From: an uncultured Lachnospiraceae bacterium | GTDB taxonomy: Bacteria > Bacillota > Clostridia > Lachnospirales > Lachnospiraceae | Direction: 5' to 3' | Assembly (NCBI GenBank): GCA_944384155.1 | Contig: CALWSG010000062.1 | Coordinates: 1 to 64,000, forward strand | DNA: 64,000 bases | Part shown: in pieces, positions 45,134 through 53,329 of the stretch | Numbering within the stretch: position 1 is the stretch's first letter | How the letters are laid out: each line of letters opens with the position of its first letter | The notes under the pieces: model-generated | Seen by the model: the letters and a program-made list of their open reading frames with translations, nothing else | Database searches by the model: none | What the model was told of the DNA's origin: nothing | Made by a program: the position numbers and the translations under genes

Positions 45134-46372
45134 ATGGCAGATATAAGACCGTTCAGGTGTATAAGACCTAATGCCCAGGTGGCTGACAGGGTTGCGGCAC
45201 TTCCGTATGATGTATATAACAGAGAGGAGGCCTGTGAGGCAGTGAAAAAAGAGAAACTGTCGTTTTTAAGAATAGACAGGCCAGAGACACAGTTTGATTT
45301 ATCTGTTGATACATATGATGAGAGAGTATACGCAAAGGCAAAAGAACTTCTGGAGGGAATGATAGAAGACGGAACATTTATCACTGACAGTGACAAATGC
45401 TATTATGTATATGAGCTTACTATGAACGGAAGAGTTCAGACTGGGCTTGTTGCATGTGCATCTATAGATGATTATGCCAATAATGTTATAAAGAAGCATG
45501 AGAATACAAGAGCAGACAAGGAGGCAGACAGAATACATCATGTAGATATATGTGATGCACAGACAGGTCCTATATTTCTTGCATATCGTGCAGACAATAT
45601 GGTTCGTACAATTATGAACAGAGCAAAGGAGAAAAATCCTCTTTACAACTTTGTGGCAGATGACGGCATAAGACACAGAGTATGGAAAATAGGAAATGAA
45701 AGTGATATAGATAATATAAGGGCTGCGTTTGAAAACATAGACAGTATTTATATAGCAGACGGACATCACAGAGCTGCGTCGGCAGTAAAGGTAGGATTTA
45801 AACGGAGAGAGGAGCATCCCGGCTATAATGGAAACGAGGAGTTTAATTTCTTTTTGTCAGTGCTTTTTGCAGACGAAGAGCTTATGATAATGCCATATAA
45901 CAGAGTGGTTAAGGATTTAAACGGTCACAGTCCCGTAGAATTTTTTGATTTAATCGGAAAAAGCTTTGATATAGAAAAGTCAGGTAAGGAGCCATATGCA
46001 CCTGAGAGGAAAGGTGTTATTGGAATGTATCTTAATGAGGAATGGTATAAGCTTACGGCAAAGGAGCATATAAAAACAGAGGATCCTGTGGAAGGGCTTG
46101 ATGTATCCCTGCTTCAGAATTATTTGCTTGCCCCAATACTTAATATAGGGGACCCGAGAACCGATAAAAGAATTGATTTTATAGGAGGAATAAGAGGTTT
46201 AAAGGAGCTTGAGAGAAGATGCAGTCTTGATATGAAGGTGGCATTTTCCATGTATCCTACATCTATACAGGAATTGTTTGCAGTGTCAGATGCAGGGCTT
46301 CTTATGCCGCCAAAGTCTACATGGTTTGAGCCAAAGCTTAGAAGCGGACTGTTTATACATAAGCTGTCATAG
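45134..46372 (+). CDS. DUF1015 family protein, 412 aa
   Basis: The protein begins MADIRPFRCIRPNAQVADRV and contains IADGHHRAASAVKVGFKRRE (about residues 205-225). The DGHHR box is similar to nucleotide-binding loops of ParB/sulfiredoxin-type enzymes such as the archaeal serine kinase SerK. The function of DUF1015 is not known. It lies near serC-serA, an arrangement I recall from other anaerobes, which supports a role in serine metabolism; this is inference. The sequence is intact, and Zur starts 22 bp after it. Confidence 0.8.
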   Translation: MADIRPFRCIRPNAQVADRVAALPYDVYNREEACEAVKKEKLSFLRIDRPETQFDLSVDTYDERVYAKAKELLEGMIEDGTFITDSDKCYYVYELTMNGRVQTGLVACASIDDYANNVIKKHENTRADKEADRIHHVDICDAQTGPIFLAYRADNMVRTIMNRAKEKNPLYNFVADDGIRHRVWKIGNESDIDNIRAAFENIDSIYIADGHHRAASAVKVGFKRREEHPGYNGNEEFNFFLSVLFADEELMIMPYNRVVKDLNGHSPVEFFDLIGKSFDIEKSGKEPYAPERKGVIGMYLNEEWYKLTAKEHIKTEDPVEGLDVSLLQNYLLAPILNIGDPRTDKRIDFIGGIRGLKELERRCSLDMKVAFSMYPTSIQELFAVSDAGLLMPPKSTWFEPKLRSGLFIHKLS

Positions 46373-46394
46373 GATAGAGCTTAGGAGGCAGTAT

Positions 46395-46796
46395 ATGGCA
46401 GAGTACAGAACAAGGCAGAGGGAAATGATACTTGATTATATGATAAAAAATAAAGATATTCATGTAACAGCAGATATGATAATCAAGTATTTTCAGTTTC
46501 ATGAGACACCAATAGGAAAGGCTACGGTATACAGAAATCTTGATAAGCTGGTAAGTGATAATATAGTAAGAAAATTTACCATAGAGGATGGAACGGGAGC
46601 ATGCTATCAGTATTCCGGAGCCGGCAGCCGGTGCAGAGAGCATTATCATTTTAAGTGTACCAGGTGCGGAGAGTTATATCATATACAATGTGATTTTATG
46701 AATGAAATAAGCAGTCATGTTTATAAGGAGCATAAATTCAAAATAGACAGCAGCAAAACCGTGTTTTATGGAATCTGTGAAAAGTGTGGAAACTAA
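46395..46796 (+). CDS. Fur-family regulator, probably Zur, 133 aa
   Basis: The winged-helix DNA-binding domain is at residues 1-80 (AEYRTRQREMILDYM, then KATVYRNLDKLVSD), followed by a dimerisation domain with two CxxC structural zinc sites, FKCTRCGEL and GICEKCGN, plus HHxx-type histidines. The start was set at 46395 behind TTAGGAGG; a long in-frame extension upstream overlaps DUF1015 and lacks support. The znu-like operon begins 148 bp downstream, so zinc-uptake control is the most likely role, though Fur or PerR cannot be excluded. Confidence 0.85.
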   Translation: MAEYRTRQREMILDYMIKNKDIHVTADMIIKYFQFHETPIGKATVYRNLDKLVSDNIVRKFTIEDGTGACYQYSGAGSRCREHYHFKCTRCGELYHIQCDFMNEISSHVYKEHKFKIDSSKTVFYGICEKCGN

Positions 46797-46810
46797 AAAT
46801 TAAAATGCTC

Positions 46811-46838
46811 TTGACAATAAAATATATTGTGGTATTAT
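46811..46838 (+). promoter_or_regulatory. promoter of the znu operon
   Basis: TTGACA, a 16-bp spacer and TATTAT; transcription would start near 46843, where a long hairpin begins. Confidence 0.6.
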
Positions 46839-46842
46839 ATTA

Positions 46843-46903
46843 CAGCCCAAATATGAAACTTAGTATCATATTTGGGCTGAATTTGAAACTAGATATTATA
46901 TTT
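46843..46903 (+). promoter_or_regulatory. znu leader: 14-bp hairpin and 23-bp direct repeats
   Basis: CAGCCCAAATATGA (46843-46856) and its exact complement (46866-46879) form a hairpin with a 9-nt loop at the predicted 5' end of the mRNA. Overlapping it are two direct repeats, 46851-46873 and 46881-46903, matching at 18 of 23 positions (both contain TGAAACT and ATATTT). These are candidates for Zur-binding sites or a leader structure. Confidence 0.5.
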
Positions 46904-46944
46904 AAGTTAAAATATAAAACATGGCAGGAAAGAAGGGAAAATAC

Positions 46945-47901
46945 ATGAAGTCATTAATGAAAAAAACAGTAAGATGGATTATGCTTGCGGCTATGGTTGT
47001 TATATTGCCGATTACAGTATCATGCACAAACAGTGATAATGAGATGGATGACGGTAAGCTTTCCATAGTAACGACACTTTTTCCCCAGTATGATTTTGCA
47101 AGGCAGATAGCAGGAGATAAGGCACAGGTTACACTGCTTCTTAAACCGGGAACAGAGGCACATGACTATGACCCTACGCCTTCAGATATGATAGCAATCA
47201 ATAACGGAGATTTATTTATATATACGGGAAAGTATATGGAGCCATGGGCGGAGAATATACTTGAAAGTATTGATAATAAGGAGCTTAACATACTTGATGC
47301 GTCAAAAAATATAACTCTTTGCAAAAGTGAAGAAGATGACCATAATCATGACCACCAGGAGACAGACCATTACGAATATGACCCTCATATATGGACAAGT
47401 CCTAAAAATGCAGTTATTATGGTAAATAATATTCTTGAGGAGCTTATATTAATTGATCCCGACAATGAAGGATATTATAGGTCAAACGCAGAAAAATATA
47501 TAAGCGAAATAGAAAAAATAGACAGTGATATAAGAAATGTAGTTGAAAATGCTGAATATGATACTATTTATTTTGGAGGAAGATTTGCTCTTTTATACTT
47601 TGTCAGGGAATACGGACTTAATTACGTTTCAGCATTTGATTCCTGCTCAAGTGAGACAGAGCCAAGTGCAAAGCTTGTGGCACAAATTATTGACGAGATG
47701 AAAGCAAACGGAGCCGGAACAGTATATTATGAGGAGCTTTCGGAACCAAAGACTGCACAGGCAATAGCCGATGAAATAGGAGGAGATATACTGCTGCTTC
47801 ACTCATGCCACAATGTTTCAAGTGAAGATTTTAAAAATGGTGCAACGTATGTTTCAATAATGAAGCAGAATGTTGAGAATTTAAAAAAGGGATTAAATTA
47901 G
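46945..47901 (+). CDS. znuA: zinc ABC transporter substrate-binding lipoprotein (ZnuA-like)
   Basis: A cluster A-I periplasmic-type metal-binding protein. The N-terminus is a lipoprotein signal (VVILPITVSC, lipobox cysteine near residue 28). It has TTLFPQYDFARQIAGD, the metal ligand H in EAHDYDPTPSD, a histidine-rich loop DDHNHDHQETDHYEYDPH (zinc-type), and later ligands in YYEELSEPKTAQ. The start 46945 follows GAAGGGAAAA; the ATG at 46921 has no site. The His-rich loop and the Zur-like regulator suggest zinc rather than manganese. Length of 318 aa is typical. Confidence 0.88.
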   Translation: MKSLMKKTVRWIMLAAMVVILPITVSCTNSDNEMDDGKLSIVTTLFPQYDFARQIAGDKAQVTLLLKPGTEAHDYDPTPSDMIAINNGDLFIYTGKYMEPWAENILESIDNKELNILDASKNITLCKSEEDDHNHDHQETDHYEYDPHIWTSPKNAVIMVNNILEELILIDPDNEGYYRSNAEKYISEIEKIDSDIRNVVENAEYDTIYFGGRFALLYFVREYGLNYVSAFDSCSSETEPSAKLVAQIIDEMKANGAGTVYYEELSEPKTAQAIADEIGGDILLLHSCHNVSSEDFKNGATYVSIMKQNVENLKKGLN

Positions 47902-47911
47902 GCGGAAGGAG

Positions 47912-48640
47912 ATGTTGCACTTGCCACAATTAAGCTGTAAAAATGTTACAATAGTATATGAGAAAGAGGTTGCAGTGTCAAATGTATCCTTTGATATAGA
48001 AGAAGGAGATTATGTAAGCGTAGTTGGCGAAAACGGAACAGGGAAAAGCTCAATATTAAAAGCAATACTTGGTTTGGTGCCGTTAAGGGAAGGAACAGTT
48101 TCGTTTGAGGAAGGCTTCAAAAAAAATCATATAGGTTATCTGTCTCAGCAAAATCCAATGCAGAAGGAGTTTCCTGCCTCGGTGTATGAGGTAGTACTGT
48201 CAGGCTGCTTAAACAGTAAGGGATTAATGCCTTTTTACGGTAAAGGAGCAAAAAAGCTTGTTAAGGATACACTTATGAAGCTTGGAATGGAAGAGTATAT
48301 AAAGAAATCCTTTGCGGAGCTGTCAGGAGGTCAGAAACAAAGGGTGCTTCTTGCAAGGGCATTATGTTCAACTGATAAGATTATATTTTTAGACGAGCCT
48401 GTGACAGGTCTTGACCCTGTTGCAGTGAAGGAAATGTACGGTCTTATAGAAAAGCTTAACAAAGACATGGGAATAACCATAGTCATGGTTACGCACGATA
48501 TAGAAAATGCTTTGGAATATTCAAATAAAATACTTCATCTGACAAAGAGAGGCTATTTTTTTGGAACAAAGGATAAGTATATAGACAGCCCATACGCAGC
48601 AGAGCTTGATGGCAATGCAGCAGTCAGAAATGGAGATTAG
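47912..48640 (+). CDS. znuC: zinc ABC transporter ATP-binding protein (ZnuC-like)
   Basis: An ABC ATPase: Walker A GENGTGKSS, Q-loop LSQQNPMQKEFP, signature LSGGQKQRVLLARAL, Walker B IIFLDEPVTGLD and the H-loop MVTHDIENA. It follows znuA by 10 bp. The ribosome site AAGGAG abuts ATG 47912, so the true start may be the in-frame TTG at 47921 (9-nt spacing). The stop codon TAG lies inside the first copy of AATGGAGATTA that begins the structured repeat, so the gene end was formed or preserved at insertion. Confidence 0.88.
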   Translation: MLHLPQLSCKNVTIVYEKEVAVSNVSFDIEEGDYVSVVGENGTGKSSILKAILGLVPLREGTVSFEEGFKKNHIGYLSQQNPMQKEFPASVYEVVLSGCLNSKGLMPFYGKGAKKLVKDTLMKLGMEEYIKKSFAELSGGQKQRVLLARALCSTDKIIFLDEPVTGLDPVAVKEMYGLIEKLNKDMGITIVMVTHDIENALEYSNKILHLTKRGYFFGTKDKYIDSPYAAELDGNAAVRNGD

Positions 48641-48774
48641 TGTGAACAATAAGCTCGAAAGCTTATTGTTCACACGGATATTTGTGCCGGAGCGTCACAA
48701 ATAAGCCCTGATGGCAGACGCAAATTGAAGATTTGCGTCGCCCCGTCGCATAAAACGCTCCGGAATGGAGATTA
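48629..48774 (+). repeat. structured dispersed repeat, copy 2 (between znuC and znuB)
   Basis: AATGGAGATTA occurs at both ends (48629-48639, 48764-48774). Inside are P1, a perfect 16-bp stem GTGTGAACAATAAGCT with loop CGAA; P2, TATTTGTG/CACAAATA; P3, GACGCAAAT/ATTTGCGTC; and ACGCTCCGG (48755-48763), which can pair with CCGGAGCGT in the P2 loop to make a pseudoknot. It is more G+C-rich than the surroundings and nearly identical to copy 3 over 105 bp. It carries the znuB ribosome site, with the znuB ATG 2 nt after its end. Confidence 0.88.
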
Positions 48775-48776
48775 AT

Positions 48777-49604
48777 ATGACAGCGATAATTAATGCAGTG
48801 GGAGATATGTTTTCATACTCCTTTATAACAAGGGGAGTGCTTGTTGGGGGATTGGTTGCGTTATGTGCCTCAGTGCTTGGAGTCATACTTGTATTAAAAC
48901 GATATTCCATGATAGGAGACGGACTGTCCCATGTGGGATTTGGAGCTATGGCAATAGGACTTGCTTTTAATATGGCTCCTTTAAAGGTGGCAATACCTGT
49001 TGTGATAGCAGCAGCCTTTTTGCTTTTAAGAATAAGTGAAAACAGTAAAATAAAGGGAGATTCCGCCATAGCACTTATATCAAGCAGCTCCGTTGCCATA
49101 GGTATTATAATAAATTCATTGTCGGAGGGAACAAATATAGATTTAAACAGCTATATGTTTGGAAGTATTCTCGCCATAGGCAGTGATGATATGGTTATAT
49201 GTATAATTATGGGAGTATCAGTTTTAGTATTGTTTCTTTTATTTTATCACACTATATTTGCAATTACCTTTGATGAAAGCTTTGCAAGAGCAACAGGTGT
49301 TAAGGTAAATATCTATAAAAGCCTTCTGTCTGTTCTCACTGCCATAACAATAGTTATAGGCATGAGAATTATGGGAACTTTGCTTATATCAAGTCTTATA
49401 ATATTTCCGGCACTTTCTGCTATGAGAATAAGCAAGAGATTTAAAGGCGTAATGATAATATCCGTAATAATATCCATGGTATGCTTTTTCTGGGGAATGG
49501 TTGCATCATATATGCTTCAGATACCAACGGGAGCAGGTATTGTTGTAAGCAATCTAATTGTTTTTATTATATGTAATATTGCATCTGTAATAATGAGAAA
49601 GTAA
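48777..49604 (+). CDS. znuB: zinc ABC transporter permease (ZnuB-like)
   Basis: An integral membrane subunit with about eight hydrophobic segments and the metal-permease motif LVALCASVLGVILVLKRYSM followed by GDGLSHVGFGAMAIG, the coupling region of the ABC-3 family. It belongs to the znuA-znuC-znuB unit, but its start is separated from znuC by the structured repeat. ATG 48777 uses the GGAG of that repeat (7-nt spacing); the in-frame ATG at 48765 overlaps the site and is unlikely. Length of 275 aa is usual. Confidence 0.9.
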   Translation: MTAIINAVGDMFSYSFITRGVLVGGLVALCASVLGVILVLKRYSMIGDGLSHVGFGAMAIGLAFNMAPLKVAIPVVIAAAFLLLRISENSKIKGDSAIALISSSSVAIGIIINSLSEGTNIDLNSYMFGSILAIGSDDMVICIIMGVSVLVLFLLFYHTIFAITFDESFARATGVKVNIYKSLLSVLTAITIVIGMRIMGTLLISSLIIFPALSAMRISKRFKGVMIISVIISMVCFFWGMVASYMLQIPTGAGIVVSNLIVFIICNIASVIMRK

Positions 49605-49693
49605 ATGGATAAATATGTATATACATTGTGGGAAAAAGGTTGTATATTGTCACGAAAATTTGTTTAATTTTATAAAAAAAGCAACAGCATTAA

Positions 49694-49722
49694 TGGACAT
49701 GCCATTTGTTTTATGATATTAT
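49694..49722 (+). promoter_or_regulatory. promoter of glgB
   Basis: TGGACA, 17 bp and TATTAT lie about 48 bp before the glgB start. Confidence 0.5.
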
Positions 49723-49769
49723 AGTAATTAATATATAAATTATTTTTGTGATAAGAGAGGAGACAGCCT

Positions 49770-52250
49770 ATGGGTTCTAAGTTGTATGATTTAATGGATT
49801 GGAGGAATATAGAAGGGGTTTTATATGCAGATTTGGATAATCCAAATGTTGTGCTTGGCATACAGAACATAAAAAACGAAAAGCTTGTTCAGGTTTTTCA
49901 GCCCGATGCCGTAAAGGTAGATATTATATTTGATGGCTCGGGTAAAAAATATGAGACAGAGGAAGTTGATGATTTTTATTTTGCTGCCCTCGTGCCAAAA
50001 AAGGAGACAGGTCTTTATCAGATAAAGGCATATTACGGTGATGATAGTACATATCAATATTATGACCCGTATGAATTTAAAGATATACTTCCTAAGAATG
50101 AGCTTAAGAAATTTAATCTGGGAACAAATTATAAGGTTTATGAGTACTTAGGAGCTCACAAGGATAAAATAGAGGGAGTTGAGGGAGTAAGGTTTGCCGT
50201 GTGGGCACCATATGCAGAGAGAGTCAGTGTTGTGGGAGATTTTAACTTCTGGGACGGCAGAAGACATATGATGAGCCGTGTGGAAAATACAGGAGTTTTT
50301 GAATTGTTTATTCCGGGACTTAAAGAAGGAGAGCTGTATAAGTATGAAATAAAGCGTTCTGACGGAACAAATGTATTAAAGGCAGATCCATATGCATATG
50401 CGGCACAGAAAAGACCTGACAATGCATCCGTTATATGGGATATAGAAAATTATAAATGGTCAGACGGAAAGTGGTTAGAGGAGAGGAAGGAGCTTCAGAG
50501 CGAAAAGTCGCCTATATCAATATATGAGGTGCATTTAGGCTCATGGAGAAAGCCGGAGATAGAAGGTGTGGAAGAGAAGGAAGCCTTTTATACATACAGA
50601 GAATTGGCTCCTCTTTTGGCATCATATGTAAAGGAAATGAATTATACACATATAGAGCTTATGCCTGTTATGGAGCATCCTTTTGACGGTTCGTGGGGAT
50701 ATCAGGTAACAGGATATTATGCACCTACGGCAAGGTATGGAACTCCTGACGATTTTATGTATTTTGTGGATTATATGCACAGGGAAAAAATAGGTATAAT
50801 AATAGACTGGGTTCCTGCACATTTTCCTAAGGATGAGTTTGGGCTTGCAAAATTTGACGGAACCTGTCTTTATGAGCATCTTGACCCGAGAAAGGGAGAA
50901 CACCCTCATTGGGGAACCCTTATTTACAATTACGGAAGACCGGAGGTTAAGGATTTTCTTATTTCAAACGCAATATTTTGGGCCAAAAAATATCATATTG
51001 ACGGTATAAGAATGGATGCGGTGGCGTCAATGCTTTACCTTGATTACGGCAAAAATGACGGGGAATGGGTAGCAAATATGTATGGGGGAAATGAAAACCT
51101 TGAAGCTATAGAATTTTTGAGGGAATTAAATACACAGCTTAAGAAGCCGGACAAAAGTGTTATGGTTATAGCAGAGGAATCTACGGCATGGCCTATGATT
51201 ACGGGAGATATTAAGCATGACGGATTAGGCTTTGATTATAAGTGGAATATGGGCTGGATGAATGACTTTACAGGATATATGCAGTGTGATCCGTATTTTA
51301 GAAAGAATAACTATCATCAGCTTACCTTCAGCATGATTTATAATTACAGTGAAAGGTTTATATTAGTTTTATCACATGACGAGGTGGTTCACGGAAAACG
51401 TTCGATGATAAGCAAAATGCCGGGAGATGAGCCTGAAAGATTTGCAAATTTAAGAGCAGCATATGCATTTATGACAGCACATCCCGGTAAAAAGCTTATG
51501 TTTATGGGACAGGAATACGCACATTACAGAGAGTGGAGTGAGGAAAGGCAGCTTGACTGGGCAAGCCTTCTTGACAGCAAGCATAAGCAGATGCAGGATT
51601 TTGTAAAGGCACTTAATAAATTATATGTTACTGAAAGGGCATTCCATGAGCTTGACTACAATACGGAAGGCTTTGAGTGGATAGATAATTTATCTTATGA
51701 AAAGAGCATATGTGCATTTGTAAGAAAGGGAAGCAGGGCACAGGATATGTTTCTTGTTGTATGTAATTTTGATACTATTTCATATGATGAATATAATGTA
51801 GGTGTTCCGAAGGCAGGAAAATATAAGGAAATATTAAATAGTGATGATGAGGCATACGGAGGCAAAGGATTTGTAAACAGCAGAGTAAAGACCTCTAAAA
51901 AGTCAGAGTGTGACGGAAGGGAAAATTCCATAGTTATAAAGCTGGCACCTTTATCCGTTGCAATATTTAAATATACTGCCGAGAAGTCACCTGTGGCAAG
52001 AAAGCTGGAAAAGCAGTATATAGAGGCAGAGTCAAAGAAAGAAACTACCGTAAAGCCTGCAGCAATAAATAGTTCCAAGTCTTCTGATAAGATAAAGGAA
52101 GAGACAAAGATAAAAGTAACTGCAAAACAAAAGGCGGACAAGCCTTCAAAAGAAAATGAAGCCATAAAGGAAAAACAGCCGGTTAAGGGAAAAGAAGTGT
52201 CTGAGACAAAGGAAGAACTAAAAGGAAAGAATCAGACTAAAAGGAAATAG
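49770..52250 (+). CDS. glgB: 1,4-alpha-glucan branching enzyme with lysine-rich tail, 826 aa
   Basis: Introduces alpha-1,6 branches into glycogen. Domains: N-terminal beta module (to about 110), CBM48 (RFAVWAPYAERVSVVGDFNFW), GH13 barrel with ELMPVMEHPFDGSWGYQVTGY, DGIRMDAVASML (nucleophile D), MVIAEESTAWP (acid E) and LSHDEVVHGKRSM, and the C-terminal domain ending near residue 735 (PLSVAIFKY). A further 91 residues, about a quarter lysine and rich in E, T, S and P, have no fold signature and are unusual for GlgB. No other glycogen genes are adjacent. Confidence 0.93.
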   Translation: MGSKLYDLMDWRNIEGVLYADLDNPNVVLGIQNIKNEKLVQVFQPDAVKVDIIFDGSGKKYETEEVDDFYFAALVPKKETGLYQIKAYYGDDSTYQYYDPYEFKDILPKNELKKFNLGTNYKVYEYLGAHKDKIEGVEGVRFAVWAPYAERVSVVGDFNFWDGRRHMMSRVENTGVFELFIPGLKEGELYKYEIKRSDGTNVLKADPYAYAAQKRPDNASVIWDIENYKWSDGKWLEERKELQSEKSPISIYEVHLGSWRKPEIEGVEEKEAFYTYRELAPLLASYVKEMNYTHIELMPVMEHPFDGSWGYQVTGYYAPTARYGTPDDFMYFVDYMHREKIGIIIDWVPAHFPKDEFGLAKFDGTCLYEHLDPRKGEHPHWGTLIYNYGRPEVKDFLISNAIFWAKKYHIDGIRMDAVASMLYLDYGKNDGEWVANMYGGNENLEAIEFLRELNTQLKKPDKSVMVIAEESTAWPMITGDIKHDGLGFDYKWNMGWMNDFTGYMQCDPYFRKNNYHQLTFSMIYNYSERFILVLSHDEVVHGKRSMISKMPGDEPERFANLRAAYAFMTAHPGKKLMFMGQEYAHYREWSEERQLDWASLLDSKHKQMQDFVKALNKLYVTERAFHELDYNTEGFEWIDNLSYEKSICAFVRKGSRAQDMFLVVCNFDTISYDEYNVGVPKAGKYKEILNSDDEAYGGKGFVNSRVKTSKKSECDGRENSIVIKLAPLSVAIFKYTAEKSPVARKLEKQYIEAESKKETTVKPAAINSSKSSDKIKEETKIKVTAKQKADKPSKENEAIKEKQPVKGKEVSETKEELKGKNQTKRK

Positions 52251-52279
52251 CCGGATAATATACAGGAGGAAAAAAATAA

Positions 52280-53188
52280 ATGTTAAAATTAACTTCTTTT
52301 ATGCAGCAGCAGGATATAGGACTCTCTATTGAGAATTCGGCAGATGATGCAATAAAGGAAGCCAATAAGCTGTTGGAAACTGTAGAGGGATATATTCCTA
52401 AAATAGTTGAGTTTGGAATTAAGGTATTAATTGCAATACTTATATTTGCAGCAGGAAAGATAATTATAAGCTTTATATTGAAATTTCTTAAAAAGTTTTT
52501 TGAGAAAACAAAGGTAGAGATAAGCATAAGAAAGTTTTTGCTATCATTGATAAAAGTACTGCTGTATGTACTTCTTGTTATAATTGTTTGTAACCATGTA
52601 GGTGTGGATACAACTTCATTTGTTGCTATTTTAGGCTCTGCAGGTCTTGCCGTAGGTCTTGCAATGCAGGGAAGTCTGTCAAACTTTGCCGGAGGAATAT
52701 TGATTCTTCTTGTGAGACCATTTGTGGTGGGAGACTATATCATTGATGAGGGGACAGGCAAGGAGGGTACAGTAATAAAGATAGATTTATTTTATACCCA
52801 GCTTGCCACGTCGGATAACAAAACGGTTATTATACCAAACGGTAACCTGACCAATTCTGCAATAACAAATACAACGGCACAAAATAAACGAAGGGTAGAT
52901 ATAGAGGTTGGAATAAGCTACAATGCAGATATGGCACAGGCAAAAGATGTTGTGGCACAGGTCATATCATGTGAAGACAGGATATTAAAGGATGAGGAAA
53001 TAGCCGTATTTATCAAGGAGCTTGCACCAAGTCAGGTAACGGTAGGACTTAGGGTGTGGGCAAATACAGTTGATTACTGGAGTGTATATTACAGTCTGAC
53101 GGAAAATATAAAGCTGGCATTTGATAAGGCAGGAATTGAGATACCTTTTAACCAGCTTGAAGTGCATGTTAAAAGTGATGAAAGGTAA
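52280..53188 (+). CDS. MscS-family mechanosensitive channel, 302 aa
   Basis: A small-conductance mechanosensitive channel protecting against hypo-osmotic shock. Three hydrophobic helices occupy about residues 40-150. The pore helix carries the family motif FVAILGSAGLAVGLAMQGSL followed by SNFAGGILILLVRPFVVGDYI. The cytoplasmic beta domain follows with IPNGNLTNSAITN and IPFNQLEVHV at the end. GGAGG is before the ATG. It lies 29 bp after glgB and ends with a strong terminator. Confidence 0.94.
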   Translation: MLKLTSFMQQQDIGLSIENSADDAIKEANKLLETVEGYIPKIVEFGIKVLIAILIFAAGKIIISFILKFLKKFFEKTKVEISIRKFLLSLIKVLLYVLLVIIVCNHVGVDTTSFVAILGSAGLAVGLAMQGSLSNFAGGILILLVRPFVVGDYIIDEGTGKEGTVIKIDLFYTQLATSDNKTVIIPNGNLTNSAITNTTAQNKRRVDIEVGISYNADMAQAKDVVAQVISCEDRILKDEEIAVFIKELAPSQVTVGLRVWANTVDYWSVYYSLTENIKLAFDKAGIEIPFNQLEVHVKSDER

Positions 53189-53193
53189 TAAAG

Positions 53194-53248
53194 AAGCAAT
53201 TATATGAAGGCTGAAGTAAAGGCAATCATATAATTGCTTTTCTTTTTA
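53194..53248 (+). terminator. Rho-independent terminator after mscS
   Basis: AAGCAATTATATGA and its complement (53226-53239) pair across an 18-nt loop; TTTTCTTTTT follows. Confidence 0.8.
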
Positions 53249-53329
53249 TAAAATTTTATCAATTGCATTATAGATTTAGATATGATAAACTTTTATTTGA
53301 TTAATAAGCAAGCAAAGGAGGAATAAAAA

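Noticed and set aside
46278..46394. N-terminal extension of the Fur-family protein
   Set aside because: It overlaps the DUF1015 gene, and the good ribosome site TTAGGAGG is just before the internal ATG at 46395.
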